A stretch of DNA of 46,509 nt from an uncultured Pirellula sp. (GTDB taxonomy: Bacteria > Planctomycetota > Planctomycetia > Pirellulales > Pirellulaceae): assembly GCA_903892355.1 (NCBI GenBank), contig CAITIE010000140.1, positions 1-46,509 on the forward strand, in the 5' to 3' direction. The notes under the pieces are model-generated. The model had not been told where the DNA came from. It did no database searches and saw nothing but the letters and a program-made list of their open reading frames with translations. The translations under genes were made by a program, and so were the position numbers. Shown in pieces: positions 17,406 through 25,768 of this stretch; within the stretch, counting starts at the first letter, position 1; every line of letters starts with the position of its first letter.

Positions 17406-18743
17406 GTGATTCATTTAGGTTCGAACCATTTCGCGATCGATATTGGGAGCAACTCCATCAAAGGAGGGGTGCTCGATGTCGCATCGGGCGAGGTCACGCA
17501 TGTTTGCGCGCGGCCATTCCCTGCTCCGATAAGTGATTTGCGAGCTGGCATGGTGGAAATCGATCCTACGGGGATCGTTGAAGCTGTCGATTCGATCGTC
17601 GAAGAGTTGACGGTCGAGATGGGTTCGCTGTGCCATGGATGGATCTGCGGTCAGATGGGCGGGGTGATCCTTGCCGACGATCGCGGTCGCGCTAAATCCA
17701 ATTACATATCTTGGCGCGACCAACGTTCACTCGCGCGTGGGCGCACTGGTCGCAGTACATTTGAACAAATGCAAGACGATTGGCCGGAACCGACCATGGC
17801 GAGCCTCGGTCGGGAGTTGCAACCGGGATCGATGTCGACGTTGCTTCACTGGCTCTCGGAGAATCGCAAACTCAATGACGGCGTCATGCCTCTTTCGATT
17901 TCGGATTTTGTGATCTCAAGTATTGCCCGACAACCTGGCCGGATGCACGAAACCCATGCGATTGGTTTGCTGGATCTTGAGAAAAACGACTGGCACTACG
18001 AAGCGTTTGAACGGGTCGGCTTGGGGGATTTGTGGTGGCCGGAGTTGATCCACGACACGTCGGAGATCGCGACATGGAAACGGGGGCACCGAACAATCTT
18101 GATCCACGGTTCGTACGGTGACCAGCAGAGCGCGTTACTCGGCGCTCGCTTAGCTCGCGAGGAATTGTCGATCAATATTTCGACAGGTTCGCAAGTCAGT
18201 ATGCTGGCCGATTCGTTTTGCAGTGGGCCGTATCAAACCCGAAAGTATTTCGGGAATCAGTGGCTGAATACAGTGACACATCTTCCTGCTGGACGATCGC
18301 TCAATGCATTGATGCACTTGCTGACGGAGTTGTCGGATGCTGAATCCGTAAAACTAGATCGGCCGTGGAAGACGGTTCAGGAAAAAATGGATTCTATCGT
18401 TGAAACCGATTTGAAAGCCAACATAGCGTACTTCGCAAGTCCGGTTGGAAAGTCGGGGACGCTGGAGAATATGACCACTGAAAATATATCGGTCGGCCAT
18501 CTGTTCCTTGCAGCGTGTGTTTCGATGGCCAACAACTACGAAGCAGCAGCAAAGCGACTTAGTTCACGTCAGGAGTGGAGTTCCATCGCGTTGTCTGGTG
18601 GATTGGCCCAATCGTTACCTCGCTTGGTCTCGTTGATTCAATCTCGTTTAAAAAAGCCGATTCGGGAGTCGATCGGTGAAGAGACGTTGCTGGGGATGCT
18701 GCAGCTCGCGCGGCAGCATTCGATCCAATCCTCTCCGCTTTAG
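17406..18743 (+). CDS. FGGY-family carbohydrate kinase
   Basis: A 445-residue ASKHA-fold kinase of the FGGY type. The start is GTG 17406 with GGAG seven bases upstream. The N-terminal phosphate-1 motif is FAIDIGSNSIKGGVLD, the substrate-contact region has SWRDQRS, and the second-domain adenosine motif is LSGGLAQSLP near the C-terminus. Overall it most resembles sedoheptulokinase-like members, but specificity in FGGY kinases cannot be fixed by eye; ketoses, polyols and sugar acids are all possible. It begins 72 bp after the FAH gene. Its presence implies a phosphorylated intermediate in the pathway, or a branch that feeds a sugar into central metabolism. Confidence 0.88.
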   Translation: MIHLGSNHFAIDIGSNSIKGGVLDVASGEVTHVCARPFPAPISDLRAGMVEIDPTGIVEAVDSIVEELTVEMGSLCHGWICGQMGGVILADDRGRAKSNYISWRDQRSLARGRTGRSTFEQMQDDWPEPTMASLGRELQPGSMSTLLHWLSENRKLNDGVMPLSISDFVISSIARQPGRMHETHAIGLLDLEKNDWHYEAFERVGLGDLWWPELIHDTSEIATWKRGHRTILIHGSYGDQQSALLGARLAREELSINISTGSQVSMLADSFCSGPYQTRKYFGNQWLNTVTHLPAGRSLNALMHLLTELSDAESVKLDRPWKTVQEKMDSIVETDLKANIAYFASPVGKSGTLENMTTENISVGHLFLAACVSMANNYEAAAKRLSSRQEWSSIALSGGLAQSLPRLVSLIQSRLKKPIRESIGEETLLGMLQLARQHSIQSSPL

Positions 18744-18810
18744 GGCGTGGTTACCAACTTGTGAATGAGACCCTTCTTGTTTCTCTCCAACTCGACCAAG
18801 GAATCATCCA

Positions 18811-20574
18811 ATGAATGCATCACACAGGTGTCGTCTGGCCGCCGGACTCGTGTCAGGGATCTGCTGGTTTCAAAGTGGCGGCAACTTAGATTGCCACGCT
18901 GAGGAGGCTTTGAATGCTCCTGAGTCAGCGAGAACAGTTGAGTCGGCTCGATTTATTGATCATTCCCTTTTGATATCGAGCGAGTACCCATGCAACTGGC
19001 CGACTTATCCATTTCCAAAGTTCCAGATCGTTCATCAGAACGGGATCGGGGCTGTTAGTCCTTATCATATCGACTCACTCTATGTCGATGGCAACACCGG
19101 TACACAGCTTGATACTCCGCCGCACAGTGTTGCCAGGCCAGAGCTCAAGCGGGAAAAGTCGGGGCCTTTGGGGTTGGCGTACACCGACAAGATCGAGCCG
19201 TGGCAGTTTGGTGGAGAAGCATGCGTTGTGGATGTGCGCGATTTGCTCGATCAAGCACCCAAGGGGGTAAGTCCTTTGGTGACACCGGCGTACTTGGAGA
19301 AGTTTGAGGCGGCCCATCGCAAGCTAAAGTTTGGGGATGTCGTATTGTTCCGAAGCGATTACTCCGACCGTTACTATCGACCATTGCCGGAAGGAAATCG
19401 TTTCATCAATGATGTGGTGGACAAAAAAGCGCCCGGTTATCCGGACCCGAATCCTGACACGATGGAATGGCTGGGGAAACGGGGTGTGCTGTCGCTGGGA
19501 ACCGACAGCGCCAGCATGGGACCGATGCCGGACCTTGCCGAGCCAACCCATTTTGCGGGTCTCAAGTATGGAATGATTTGGACCGAGGGAGCGACAGGAT
19601 TGGGGGCGTTACCCGATACCGGCGCGTTTTATTGCTTTTTAGGACCCAAGCATGAAGGTGGACCGTACGGCGAAGGCCGAGCTTTTTCGATCGTAGGTGG
19701 TTCATTGCCCGGGCGACTGATCGACGCATGCACCAACAAGCGAGCCATCGATCTATCACCCACCCTGACTCCGCGGTTTCCGATGACGAACCCTGGTCAA
19801 AGTACCGGCGAGCATCGTCAGGTCTATTTGAAGATCGATTTTCTCTACAGCGACTATCTCGATATGTGGCATCATGGCCACATGATGGACTCGATGGCCG
19901 GAACCCATTTGGTACCACCATCGTATGCGTTGCCACCCGAAGGAGTAACGCCAGCGTATTCTCCAGAAGTGCGCGTGTGGTTGGATGAATACGAGAAGAA
20001 GTATGGCAAGCGAGGGACGAGCAGTCGGACGACGGAAAGCGTACCGCTCGAGTGGACATGCGGCGATGTTCGCGTGATTGATGTGCGACCGTTGATGGGT
20101 TCGACCGATCGAGGTTCATGGCCTGCTTCTCCTGAAATCACCGTGGAGTGGATCAAAAAGTATGAAGCGAGCTCAGGAGGATTGAATGCCGGTGAAGTGG
20201 TACTGTTTCAATCGGGATACATCGATCGCTATTTGAAGATGGCTCCGGACACGCAAGGCAACTTTGGAGCTGGATTGTGGAGCGATGCTTACACTCGCAA
20301 AGGGGAGGGGTGGCCTGCGCTGGGCCCTCATACGGTGAAGTACCTCAGCCAGAAAGGAATCCGCTGCGTCGCGACCGATGCTCCGGATCTAGGTGGAGTG
20401 GATCCCAAGCGAGCGCTGATGACGTATTGGGCGTTAGGGAGCCATGATATGGTCGGTGTCGAATACTTGAGCAACTTGGATCGAATCCCAAAGAGTGGTG
20501 GTTACTTTTTGTTTGCTCCGCTAAAGATCCAGGACTGCCACGGTGGCCCGGGGCGAGCGATCGTGTTGTACTGA
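18811..20574 (+). CDS. Tandem cyclase-domain protein (KynB/cyclase family, two degenerate halves), possibly exported
   Basis: A 587-residue protein made of two homologous cyclase-family halves (about 45-300 and 310-587). Each half repeats FxDVxxLFRSGYxDRY-like, GVxSxxTDxxxxG and GAFYCFL/GGYFLFA elements. The family metal site HxGTHxDxPxH is degenerate in both: NTGTQLDTPPH at 95-105 in the first half and GTHLVPPSY at 364-372 in the second. Family members hydrolyse cyclic amides, formamides or lactones (kynurenine formamidase, isatin hydrolase). A weak hydrophobic N-terminus (8-22) may be a signal peptide. ATG 18811 has AAGGAA upstream. Within the island it could open a ring or lactone. If both sites are impaired, it may instead be a binding protein or use a composite site. 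Confidence 0.85.
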   Translation: MNASHRCRLAAGLVSGICWFQSGGNLDCHAEEALNAPESARTVESARFIDHSLLISSEYPCNWPTYPFPKFQIVHQNGIGAVSPYHIDSLYVDGNTGTQLDTPPHSVARPELKREKSGPLGLAYTDKIEPWQFGGEACVVDVRDLLDQAPKGVSPLVTPAYLEKFEAAHRKLKFGDVVLFRSDYSDRYYRPLPEGNRFINDVVDKKAPGYPDPNPDTMEWLGKRGVLSLGTDSASMGPMPDLAEPTHFAGLKYGMIWTEGATGLGALPDTGAFYCFLGPKHEGGPYGEGRAFSIVGGSLPGRLIDACTNKRAIDLSPTLTPRFPMTNPGQSTGEHRQVYLKIDFLYSDYLDMWHHGHMMDSMAGTHLVPPSYALPPEGVTPAYSPEVRVWLDEYEKKYGKRGTSSRTTESVPLEWTCGDVRVIDVRPLMGSTDRGSWPASPEITVEWIKKYEASSGGLNAGEVVLFQSGYIDRYLKMAPDTQGNFGAGLWSDAYTRKGEGWPALGPHTVKYLSQKGIRCVATDAPDLGGVDPKRALMTYWALGSHDMVGVEYLSNLDRIPKSGGYFLFAPLKIQDCHGGPGRAIVLY

Positions 20575-20660
20575 TCATGCGTAGTGTCGATCGAGAATGA
20601 GAGTTTGAGAGCGATGGATAATTGGGCAAGCAAGATGATCGAGGCATTGGAGGATCGCTT

Positions 20661-20765
20661 ATGGTGATCCGAAAGGTGAACATGATCGAACCGTCGGAGG
20701 AGCAGCGAGTACGATTACGAGTACGAGTACCGTCCGCGAGGCGGACTGAGTACGAGGAAGAGTGT
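20661..20765 (+). repeat. Dispersed GAGTAC/GTACTC palindromic element, copy 2 (left half only)
   Basis: GAGTACGATTACGAGTACGA-type repeats lead into the hairpin GTCCGC-GAG-GCGGAC and then TGAGTACGAGGAAGAG, after which similarity to the other copies stops. The flank AACATGATCGAA...CGGAGGAGCAGC is shared with the copy at 22674. It lies between the cyclase gene and the transporter gene, ending about 30 bp before the transporter's ribosome binding site, so it falls in that gene's 5' leader if they are co-transcribed. Confidence 0.85.
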
Positions 20766-20811
20766 TTTGGGTCCGGATCGAGAAATTATTTTCGAGAGGA
20801 ATTTAGCGGCG

Positions 20812-22413
20812 ATGAATCATGATCCTCACGGCGAATCGTCGTCGAATCCCGAGTCGGTAGGAAATTCGATTCCGCCTTGGACGGCAGGAGAATTGCCGGT
20901 ACCGAAACCGTTGCGTTGGCGGAACTGGGCCAGTTTCATCGGGCCTGGGATCGTGATGATGGGGATCCAGATCGGGGGTGGTGAATGGCTATTGGGCCCC
21001 GCGGTTACTGCAAAGTATGGCGGCGGCTTAATGTGGATCGCGACGGTCGCGATCATCTTGCAAGTCTTCTACAACATGGAATGTGGACGGTACGCACTCT
21101 ATTGCGGGGAACCGGTCTTTACCGGCTTTATGCGTTGCAAACCGGGACCTGGATTTTGGGTTTCGGTGATGATGCTTTTGAATATTTCGGCATTGGTCCC
21201 AGGGTTATCTACGCACGGAGCTGCGATGATCGCATCGCTCTATTTAGACCGCCCTCCAACGCCTGATGACAAATGGTTGGTGGTTCCCCTCGCCTATGCA
21301 TGCCTTTTCGGCGTCGCATTTCCTGTCATCGCAGGTGGCAAGATCTACAACGTGCTGCAATTTGTGATGACAGCAAAAATCATCGTTGTGTTAGGTTTCT
21401 GTTTAGGATTGGGAGTGACATGCGTTAGTGCTGCGAACTGGTGGAATGTCGGAATTGGCTTTTTGCAATTTGGAAATGTGCCTGTTGCCGACGGCAATGG
21501 TGGCGAGGTGTTGCAAAATATTTTCACTCACCGATGGCAGACTGGTGAATGGCCGGTAATCTCAACGGCTAGCTTGATCGTGATCGGTGCGTTTGCAGGC
21601 TATGCCGGTGGTGGTGGGTTAGCCAATTCGACATACTCGAATTTCGTACGCGATAAAGGTTGGGGGATGGGGTCACAGGTTGGTGCGATCCCCAGCGCGG
21701 TTGGAGGAAGAAGCGTGACGCTCAGTCATGTTGGAAAAGTCTTTCCAGTCAACGAGTTAAACCTGGATCGATGGCGTGGGTGGTGGCGCTACATTACCAC
21801 CGATCAGATCCTTGTCTGGGCGCCGGGATGTTTTGTGGGAATGGCGCTACCGGCGTTGCTTTCGATGCAGTTTGCTGCATCGACCACAGTGACCAGCGAG
21901 CAAATGAGTGTCGCCCAATCGTTGGTAACCGCGGACGGAATTCGACACTACGGTTTTGGTCCAACGTTGTCAAAACTTCTATGGATAGTTGCTGTTTTGA
22001 CGGGATTGATGGTCATGCTTCCGAGCCAGATGTCGATCCTGGACGATTTCGCACGCCGTTGGACCGATGCGATCTGGAGCGCTAACCGACGCGTTCGCGA
22101 AGGGATGAAATCGGATCAGGTCAAGATGATTTACTACGCGATCTTAGCAACCTATTTGCTGTGGTCGTTCCTGTGCACATTCTTGTTCAGCAATGCTCCT
22201 AAATTGATGACGGATTTCATCGCAAACTTCAATAACCTCGCGATCGGCGTGACCGCTTTTCAGATCCTTTGGATCAACACTCGTTTGCTGCCGCGCGAGA
22301 TTCAGCCTCGGTGGTATCAACGGCTCGGATTGGCCTGCTGCGGGATCTTTTACATCGGACTAGCGGTCCTGGTATTCCAATTCAAGATTGTTCCGTATTT
22401 GTGGGGGAGTTGA
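20812..22413 (+). CDS. NRAMP-fold (SLC11-like) membrane transporter lacking the metal-binding motifs
   Basis: A 533-residue integral membrane protein with about 11 hydrophobic segments and the overall pattern of the NRAMP family (FIGPGIVMMG at the start of helix 1, a conserved helix 6, and LSKLLWIVAVLTGLMVMLPSQ). ATG 20812 follows GAGAGGA; the frame extends further upstream as TTG but without support. In true metal transporters helix 1 carries DPGN and helix 6 carries MPH. Here helix 1 reads GIQIGGGEW (51-59) and helix 6 reads AGYAGGGGLAN, so both metal-coordinating motifs are absent. Within the catabolic island it is more likely an importer of an organic substrate or a non-transition-metal cation. 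Family call good, cargo unknown. Confidence 0.85.
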   Translation: MNHDPHGESSSNPESVGNSIPPWTAGELPVPKPLRWRNWASFIGPGIVMMGIQIGGGEWLLGPAVTAKYGGGLMWIATVAIILQVFYNMECGRYALYCGEPVFTGFMRCKPGPGFWVSVMMLLNISALVPGLSTHGAAMIASLYLDRPPTPDDKWLVVPLAYACLFGVAFPVIAGGKIYNVLQFVMTAKIIVVLGFCLGLGVTCVSAANWWNVGIGFLQFGNVPVADGNGGEVLQNIFTHRWQTGEWPVISTASLIVIGAFAGYAGGGGLANSTYSNFVRDKGWGMGSQVGAIPSAVGGRSVTLSHVGKVFPVNELNLDRWRGWWRYITTDQILVWAPGCFVGMALPALLSMQFAASTTVTSEQMSVAQSLVTADGIRHYGFGPTLSKLLWIVAVLTGLMVMLPSQMSILDDFARRWTDAIWSANRRVREGMKSDQVKMIYYAILATYLLWSFLCTFLFSNAPKLMTDFIANFNNLAIGVTAFQILWINTRLLPREIQPRWYQRLGLACCGIFYIGLAVLVFQFKIVPYLWGS

Positions 22414-22471
22414 AATTGCGCGTGGAATCAAGCTTTGCCAAAGAAACGGCGAGCATGACATTGGTTCCGAA

Positions 22472-22650
22472 CATCATCGAGGATGGTTCGGAACAGCGAG
22501 TACGATTACGAGTACCGTCCGTGGGGCGGACTGAGTACGAAGAAGAGCGGAGCTTCGCGGCTGTTGGCTGCTTATCGTACTCGTACTCAGCGCAGCGGTA
22601 CTCGTACTCGACGGCTGTTACCGGCTGCTTTGGCTTTCTCGGAGTTTCGA
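22472..22650 (+). repeat. Dispersed GAGTAC/GTACTC palindromic element, copy 3
   Basis: A full-length copy: GAGTACGATTACGAGTAC, hairpin GTCCG-TGGG-CGGAC, TGAGTACGAAGAAGAGCGGA, GGCTGTTGGCTGCTTATC, then GTACTCGTACTC, AGCGCAGCG and GTACTCGTACTCGA, ending in GGCTGTTACCGGCTG. Left GAGTAC and right GTACTC arms are complementary and could form a long stem. It sits directly after the transporter stop, in the same orientation as copy 4. Confidence 0.88.
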
Positions 22651-22673
22651 GTCTCTCGGGCGAACCATCGATG

Positions 22674-22866
22674 GTGATCGAGGGTTCGAACATGGTCGAA
22701 GGATCGGAGGAGCAGCGAGTACGAGTACGAGTACCGTCCGCGAGGCGGACTGAGTACGAGGAAGAGCGGAGCTCATTGGCTGTTGGCTGCTTATCGTACT
22801 CGTACTCGTACTCAGCGGAGCGGTACTCGTACTCGATGGCTGTTCCCGGCTGTTTGGGCTTTTGGT
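22674..22866 (+). repeat. Dispersed GAGTAC/GTACTC palindromic element, copy 4
   Basis: The most regular copy: three GAGTAC units, hairpin GTCCGC-GAG-GCGGAC, TGAGTACGAGGAAGAGCGGA, GGCTGTTGGCTGCTTATC, three GTACTC units, AGCGGAGCG, two more GTACTC units and GGCTGTTCCCGGCTGTTT. Together with copy 3 it fills the 498-bp gap between the transporter and the SDR gene, which holds no protein gene I can support; the long open frame across it is an artefact of the repeats. Confidence 0.9.
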
Positions 22867-22911
22867 TTGTATTGACGTCGAACTTTTGTTCTCAAGAATA
22901 TCGATAACCCT

Positions 22912-23751
22912 ATGATCCATGAGATGTTTCAATTAAAAGGTCGTGTTGCCGTTGTCTCAGGTGCTGCCCAAGGGATGGGGCAAGCGTCCGCGTTGGCGCT
23001 GGCTAATGCCGGGGCATCGTTAGTCTTGGTCGATCGCAATTTAGAAGGGGCGGAAGCGACCGCGGAGCAGGCTCGTACAACCGGAGTGCGTACGATTTGT
23101 TCCAACACCGATGTTTCGGATCCCGATTCTATTAGAGAACTTTTCGCATTGGTCGATCGAGAGTTTGGCCGCGTCGACTTCCTAGGCAATATCGCAGGAG
23201 ATGGGGTTCTCTCTTCTCCGGAGAAGCTTGCGATCGAGGATCTTCAGCGGGTACTTCAGAATTTAGTCATCGGACGCTTTTGCATGTGCCAGGAAGCGGG
23301 TCGTCGGATGATTGCTCAAGGCCGTGGATCGATCATGAATATCGGGTCGTTGGCGAGTACGACCGCATTAGGAAGAGGGCATATTGCGTACAGCATGGCG
23401 ATGGGTTCCGTGGTTCAGATGACGCGGGAATTGAGTACCGAGTGGGCGTGTCGCGGGGTGCGGGTCAACGCAGTTCTCCCCGCCCAAGTCCTCAACCCGA
23501 GCCTTGAGGCTCGCATCGCTGCGGATCCTACTCTCGAGTCGCGATTCCTCAAAGGAATTCCCGCTGGGAGATTGGGGCAACCGAGAGACATTATGGGACT
23601 AGCGGTGCTTTTGGCTAGTGACGCGTCGGAGTGGATCACCGGAGCACTCATTCCGATGGATGGAGGGAATCTCGCCATGAACGCCGGTGGCACCCCAGGC
23701 CATGAGTCGCAACTTGTTCAATCATTCCGCGCTGAAACAGGAAAGAATTAA
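22912..23751 (+). CDS. Short-chain dehydrogenase/reductase family protein with catalytic Lys replaced by Met
   Basis: A 279-residue Rossmann protein of the classical SDR family. Visible are the cofactor motif SGAAQGMGQ (16-24), an Asp at the end of beta-2 (VLVDR, Asp41; suggesting NAD), GNIAG (92-96), Ser146 in NIGSLAS, Tyr160, and the C-terminal SEWITGALIPMDGG. The active-site YxxxK reads YSMAM: position 164 is Met (ATG 23401-23403) where Lys is expected. ATG 22912 is used; an internal ATG at 22924 is possible. It is followed 7 bp later by the E1 gene, so the two are surely co-transcribed. It may be a binding or structural paralogue or use altered chemistry; a sequencing error is possible. 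Confidence 0.9.
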   Translation: MIHEMFQLKGRVAVVSGAAQGMGQASALALANAGASLVLVDRNLEGAEATAEQARTTGVRTICSNTDVSDPDSIRELFALVDREFGRVDFLGNIAGDGVLSSPEKLAIEDLQRVLQNLVIGRFCMCQEAGRRMIAQGRGSIMNIGSLASTTALGRGHIAYSMAMGSVVQMTRELSTEWACRGVRVNAVLPAQVLNPSLEARIAADPTLESRFLKGIPAGRLGQPRDIMGLAVLLASDASEWITGALIPMDGGNLAMNAGGTPGHESQLVQSFRAETGKN

Positions 23752-23758
23752 CCCAAGA

Positions 23759-25765
23759 ATGACCGCTCAAAAAGAGATGATCGCACCGAAAGTGTCGTTG
23801 TCCACCGAACAAGTGCTCAGTTTGTATCGCACCATGCAAATCATCCGGCAAACGGAGGAAGAGCTTGCGCGTTGCCATCAAAAGGGATTGATCCACGGAG
23901 CGTGCCATACGTACGTTGGCCAAGAGGCGATCGCGACCGCGGTTTGTGCGCAGTTGACCCATCGTGACGCAATCTTCAGTACCCACCGAGGTCATGGCCA
24001 TGCCCTCGCGAAAGGACTTGAGCCAATCCAGCTCATCGCAGAACTTTTCGGACGCGAAGCGGGCTGTTCCCGAGGTCGTGGAGGGAGCATGCATTTGTTC
24101 TCGCCAGAGATCGGAATGATGGGGACCAGCGGTATTGTTGCTCCGTGCATTCTTCAAGCGTGCGGTGGAGGCTACAGCTCGAAGATTCTCAAGAATCAGA
24201 CGGTGGCGGTCGCGTTCTTTGGAGACGGTGCGGTCAACAACGGCGCGTTTCACGAAGGGCTCAATATGGCGAGCATCTGGAAACTGCCGGTCCTTTTTGT
24301 GTGCGAGAACAATCAGTACGCGACTGAGGTTCCGTTTGCGTACGCGAGCGGTAACCCGAGCGTTGGATCGCGTGGGTCGGCATATGGGATCCCAGGGTTC
24401 GAGCTCGATGGGAACGATGTGATCGGAATTTACGAAGTCGCCCATCAGGCGGTCGAACGGGCTCGGCGCGGCGAGGGACCGACGTTGATCGAGTGCAAAA
24501 CGTATCGGACTCGACCGCACGCCGAGGGGATGGGGGATTTCACGTACCGCACCCGAGAGGAGGTCGAAGAGTGGAAGCAGCGTTGTCCTATTGCGCGGTT
24601 GCGAAATCGCTATCCATCGATTGGACCGGAGCGATTCGATACGATCGATCAGGAAGTGAAGGAATTGGTTCGTCAAGCTCGAAGCGATGCAGAACAAAGC
24701 CCGGAGCCGAAGAGCGAAACGGCGACAACCCACATCTATTCCGTTCCTCGTACGATCCCGGATGATCGAAAGCCTCGGGGTGCTGCAAGCCGGGTGATCA
24801 CGTATGCGCAAGCTACCTTGGAAGCGCTTACGGAAGAGATGGCCGCAAACCCCAACATCTTCGTGATGGGTGAAGGGATTGGCGTGCGAGGTGGTAACTT
24901 TGTGACGACCAAGGGGTTGTATGCGATCCATGGACCGGAACGGTTGTGCGATACACCGATCTGCGAGCGGGGTTTTGTGGGATTGTCCTGCGGCGCAGCG
25001 ATGACAGGGACGCGACCGGTGATCGATTTTATGTTTGCCGATTTCGTGCTCGATGGGCTGGGCGAAATCATCAATCAGATTGCCAAGATGCAGTACATGT
25101 CGAGCGGGCGTTTGAAGATGCCGGTTTTGTTGAGAGGTTGCATCGGGATAGGGCACTCGGCCGCAACGCATCACTCGGGGAGTTACTACGGGATGCTCGC
25201 CCAAGTGCCCGGATTACGTGTGGTGGTGCCATCGATGGCTTCGGATGCCAAGGGGCTGCTGAAGCATGCGTTGCGAAGTGATGATCCGGTTCTGTTCCTG
25301 GAGCATCGTGAGATTCTTCAAACCAAGGAGGCGGTTCCCGATGGAGAGTATGAAATTGAGTTTGGACGAGCTCGCATTGTTCGAGTTGGAGGTTCGGTGA
25401 CCGTGGTCGCGTTGGCCAGGATGGTCCATTTGACCCTTTCGGTTTGCGATGCGTTGCAGAAGGATGGTATCTCCGTCGAATTGATCGATCCTCGAACCAT
25501 CACTCCACTGGACACTGAAACGATCTTGGAATCGCTCAAGAAGACGGGACGGTTGTTGGTGGTGGATGAAGCTCCTGCGCATTGCGGTTTTAGCGCGGAG
25601 ATAGCGGCCACGATGGCGGATGTGGGCTTTGACGAGCTCGATGCTCCGATCCGACGTGTGACGGGTGCATTTTGCCCGACCCCGTATAGCCCATCGCTTG
25701 AGAAAGTCGTCGTGCCGACGGCTTCGTGCATTGAGCGATCTGTTCGTGAACTGGTGGAGGAATAA
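23759..25765 (+). CDS. 2-oxoacid/acetoin-type dehydrogenase E1 component, alpha and beta fused
   Basis: A 668-residue thiamine-diphosphate enzyme in which E1 alpha (about 15-320) and E1 beta (about 343-668) are one polypeptide joined by a Pro/Glu-rich linker. The ThDP site is GDGAVNNG (155-162) followed by ENNQYA (183-188). Other E1-alpha signatures are STHRGHGH (74-81) and RGGSMHLF; E1 beta shows GEGIGVRGGNF and the C-terminal DEAPAHCGF. The N-terminal half most resembles acetoin dehydrogenase or branched/pyruvate E1. ATG 23759 is used because the upstream extension overlaps the SDR gene. It should decarboxylate a 2-oxoacid (or cleave acetoin) and pass the acyl group to the E2 encoded three bases downstream. 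Confidence 0.93.
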   Translation: MTAQKEMIAPKVSLSTEQVLSLYRTMQIIRQTEEELARCHQKGLIHGACHTYVGQEAIATAVCAQLTHRDAIFSTHRGHGHALAKGLEPIQLIAELFGREAGCSRGRGGSMHLFSPEIGMMGTSGIVAPCILQACGGGYSSKILKNQTVAVAFFGDGAVNNGAFHEGLNMASIWKLPVLFVCENNQYATEVPFAYASGNPSVGSRGSAYGIPGFELDGNDVIGIYEVAHQAVERARRGEGPTLIECKTYRTRPHAEGMGDFTYRTREEVEEWKQRCPIARLRNRYPSIGPERFDTIDQEVKELVRQARSDAEQSPEPKSETATTHIYSVPRTIPDDRKPRGAASRVITYAQATLEALTEEMAANPNIFVMGEGIGVRGGNFVTTKGLYAIHGPERLCDTPICERGFVGLSCGAAMTGTRPVIDFMFADFVLDGLGEIINQIAKMQYMSSGRLKMPVLLRGCIGIGHSAATHHSGSYYGMLAQVPGLRVVVPSMASDAKGLLKHALRSDDPVLFLEHREILQTKEAVPDGEYEIEFGRARIVRVGGSVTVVALARMVHLTLSVCDALQKDGISVELIDPRTITPLDTETILESLKKTGRLLVVDEAPAHCGFSAEIAATMADVGFDELDAPIRRVTGAFCPTPYSPSLEKVVVPTASCIERSVRELVEE

Positions 25766-25768
25766 GCG

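Noticed and set aside
22269-22907. Plus-strand open frame of 212 codons between transporter and SDR genes
   Set aside because: It starts inside the transporter gene in another frame and then runs through two repeat elements; the translation is RVRVPSARRTEYEEER-type repeat, i.e. the DNA repeat read as protein.
23648-25204. Long minus-strand open frame (518 codons) opposite the E1 gene
   Set aside because: It lies wholly antisense to a clearly recognisable ThDP enzyme, and its His/Arg-rich translation has no protein-like motif; long antisense frames are common in GC-rich codon-biased genes.
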